Translations under genes and position numbers: made by a program
Shown: positions 5,724 through 6,798 of the stretch, in pieces
Layout: each line of letters begins with the position of its first letter
Position numbering within the stretch: the first letter of the stretch is position 1
The notes under the pieces: model-generated
The model's database searches: none
Told to the model about the DNA's origin: nothing
What the model saw: the letters and a program-made list of their open reading frames with translations, nothing else
Source: Pseudomonadota bacterium
GTDB lineage: Bacteria > Pseudomonadota > Gammaproteobacteria > Arenicellales > Arenicellaceae
Assembly: GCA_018660405.1 (NCBI GenBank)
Contig: JABJKL010000066.1
Span: forward strand, 1 to 6,798
Length of the DNA stretch: 6,798 nucleotides
Reading direction: 5' to 3'

Positions 5724-6557
5724 ATGCCCGTATCTGTCATCATTCCAGTTTACGACCGTAAAAAGCGTTTATGTCGCGCGATAGATTCGGTTTTAAACCA
5801 ACCCGAAGTCGACGAGTTGATTGTTGTTGATGACGGATCCAACCGGGACATCGAGTCAGCAGTCGCACATTACGGTAAAAAACTTCGCTATGTTCGTCAG
5901 CTGCACTCTGGAGTCAGTGCGGCTCGTAATCGCGGAATTGCTGAAAGTAAATACGAATGGCTTGCCTTTTTGGATTCAGATGATGAGTGGTTAGCTGGAA
6001 AACTCGCTCTTCAACTGGACGGATTGAAAAGTAGTCAACGAAAGATCTCACATACCGAAGAAATCTGGATTCGTAATGGCATACACGTGAACCCAATGAA
6101 CAAACACCGTAAACGCGGCGGTAACATTTTCATCGATTGTTTGCCATTGTGTGCAGTGTCGCCTTCGTCAGTGCTTATGCACCGTGATATTTTTGACGAC
6201 GTTAGCCTATTTGATGAAGATCTACCCGCCTGCGAAGACTACGATCTCTGGCTTCGCATTGCCCTTACATATGAGTTCGATTTTGTTGAACAAGCCTGCT
6301 TGAATAAATACGGGGGGCATGATGATCAATTGTCACGAAAATATTGGGGGATGGATCGATTTCGGGTGCGCTCTTTGCACAATTTGCTGAAAACGCGTTC
6401 AATGACCCAGACGCAGACGCAGACGGATGCGGTTAGGGCGATGTTACTGAAAAAATTGGAGATCCTTCGCCTGGGTGCAACAAAGCGTAATAATATTGAG
6501 CTACTTGAATGGATAGACCGTACGCAGGCAGAAGCATCATTGGCAACTGATTGTTGA
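5724..6557 (+). CDS. Family 2 (GT-A fold) glycosyltransferase
   Basis: This 277-residue soluble protein has the GT2 layout: N-terminal VSVIIPVYDR (3-12) nucleotide-binding strand, IVVDDGSN at 33-40, HSGVSAARNRGI at 61-72, the metal-binding FLDSDDEW at 82-89 (Asp84, Asp86), and a catalytic-base segment ACEDYDLWLRI at 169-179 (Glu171, Asp172). It would transfer a sugar from a nucleotide donor; donor and acceptor cannot be read from sequence. No membrane segment or signal peptide is visible. The middle part, HTEEIWIRNG (110-119) and GGHDDQLSRKYWGMDRFR (197-214), looks like a distinctive conserved subfamily block rather than a generic acceptor region. The start fits the family, where the first strand begins within a few residues of Met, although no good ribosome-binding site is seen. 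A TQTQTQT tract from a CAGACG repeat lies at 228-234. A nucleosidase-fold gene follows after 22 bases, probably in one operon. Confidence 0.92.
   Translation: MPVSVIIPVYDRKKRLCRAIDSVLNQPEVDELIVVDDGSNRDIESAVAHYGKKLRYVRQLHSGVSAARNRGIAESKYEWLAFLDSDDEWLAGKLALQLDGLKSSQRKISHTEEIWIRNGIHVNPMNKHRKRGGNIFIDCLPLCAVSPSSVLMHRDIFDDVSLFDEDLPACEDYDLWLRIALTYEFDFVEQACLNKYGGHDDQLSRKYWGMDRFRVRSLHNLLKTRSMTQTQTQTDAVRAMLLKKLEILRLGATKRNNIELLEWIDRTQAEASLATDC
6408..6425 (+). repeat. Three tandem CAGACG units in the glycosyltransferase gene
   Basis: CAGACG occurs three times in a row and encodes Gln-Thr three times in the C-terminal helical region. Six-base unit changes would keep the frame, so copy-number variation would only lengthen or shorten a polar linker. 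Confidence 0.8.
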
Positions 6558-6579
6558 TTTATAAGCGCAGTCCTTAACT

Positions 6580-6798
6580 ATGATAAACATATTAATCGCA
6601 CTCAATGCAGAAGCTAAGCCGATACGCCAGGCGTTGGGTTTAAAATCTATTCAAGACTCGGCACCATGGCGCTGTTATACGAACGATGAGTATCGACTGG
6701 TCGTTACTGGAGTGGGGCGTTTAAATATGGCGATGGCCGCCAGCTGGCTTTATGGTGCCTATGGTCCAGCTTCGTTGTGGGTGAATATTGGCTCGGCA
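6580..6798 (+). CDS. Nucleoside phosphorylase/MTA-SAH nucleosidase-fold protein, N-terminal part
   Basis: The frame runs from ATG 6580 to the right edge, 73 codons without a stop. It begins MINILIALNAEAKPIRQALG, where the first strand and a following acidic residue match the start of the PNP/UDP phosphorylase superfamily (E. coli MtnN has IGAMEEEV there). VVTGVGRLNMAMAA (residues 44-57) corresponds to the family's SGIGKVAAA stretch, and the end, LWVNIGSA (66-73), matches the ribose/phosphate-site I-N-x-G-S-A-G segment. Members split MTA, S-adenosylhomocysteine, futalosine or other nucleosides. The specificity residues lie beyond the window. The distance of 22 bases from the glycosyltransferase stop and the same strand suggest co-transcription. 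The single acidic residue where MtnN has several suggests a divergent subfamily. Confidence 0.8.
   Translation, partial: MINILIALNAEAKPIRQALGLKSIQDSAPWRCYTNDEYRLVVTGVGRLNMAMAASWLYGAYGPASLWVNIGSA

Overview
The window looks like chromosomal DNA from a gammaproteobacterium or a close relative of moderate GC content. The basis is a RelA-type (p)ppGpp synthetase, a malate dehydrogenase of the form common in beta- and some gammaproteobacteria, and a SCO-type copper protein. I see no phage, transposon, plasmid, CRISPR, rRNA or tRNA signature. The taxonomic placement is inferred from protein resemblance only.

Layout. On the minus strand, positions 1-1689 hold a two-gene unit read right to left: a SCO1/SenC-family thiol/copper protein (1066-1689), then a secreted beta-propeller protein whose start overlaps the sco stop by 11 bases and which runs off the left edge. 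A 93-base AT-rich divergent spacer (1690-1782) separates it from a large plus-strand relA/spoT-family gene (1783-4053). After a 322-base non-coding stretch with a candidate promoter comes mdh, malate dehydrogenase (4376-5356), closed by an intrinsic terminator (5381-5412). A 367-base region without a conventional gene (5357-5723) is rich in structure: the mdh terminator, an alternative hairpin that competes with it, a strong terminator facing the minus strand, an 11-codon open frame with an excellent ribosome-binding site, and a hairpin next to the following start codon. The right end holds a family 2 glycosyltransferase (5724-6557) and, 22 bases later, the first 73 codons of a nucleoside phosphorylase/nucleosidase-fold protein.

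Function. SCO and the propeller are probably exported and translationally coupled, so a shared envelope role (metal handling or respiratory-oxidase assembly) is the natural guess. RelA (stringent response) and Mdh (TCA cycle) are housekeeping genes standing alone. The glycosyltransferase and nucleosidase-fold genes probably form one transcription unit.

Most worth checking: (i) the RelA-like enzyme keeps every hydrolase residue I can identify, although classical gammaproteobacterial RelA has lost that site, and it has a mixed K-F-D-D signature in its synthetase; (ii) a minus-strand terminator with a candidate minus-strand promoter about 220 bases away and no gene between, which is what an unannotated small RNA would look like; (iii) the 11-codon frame beside it. 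I found no clear evidence of a wholly new multi-gene system.
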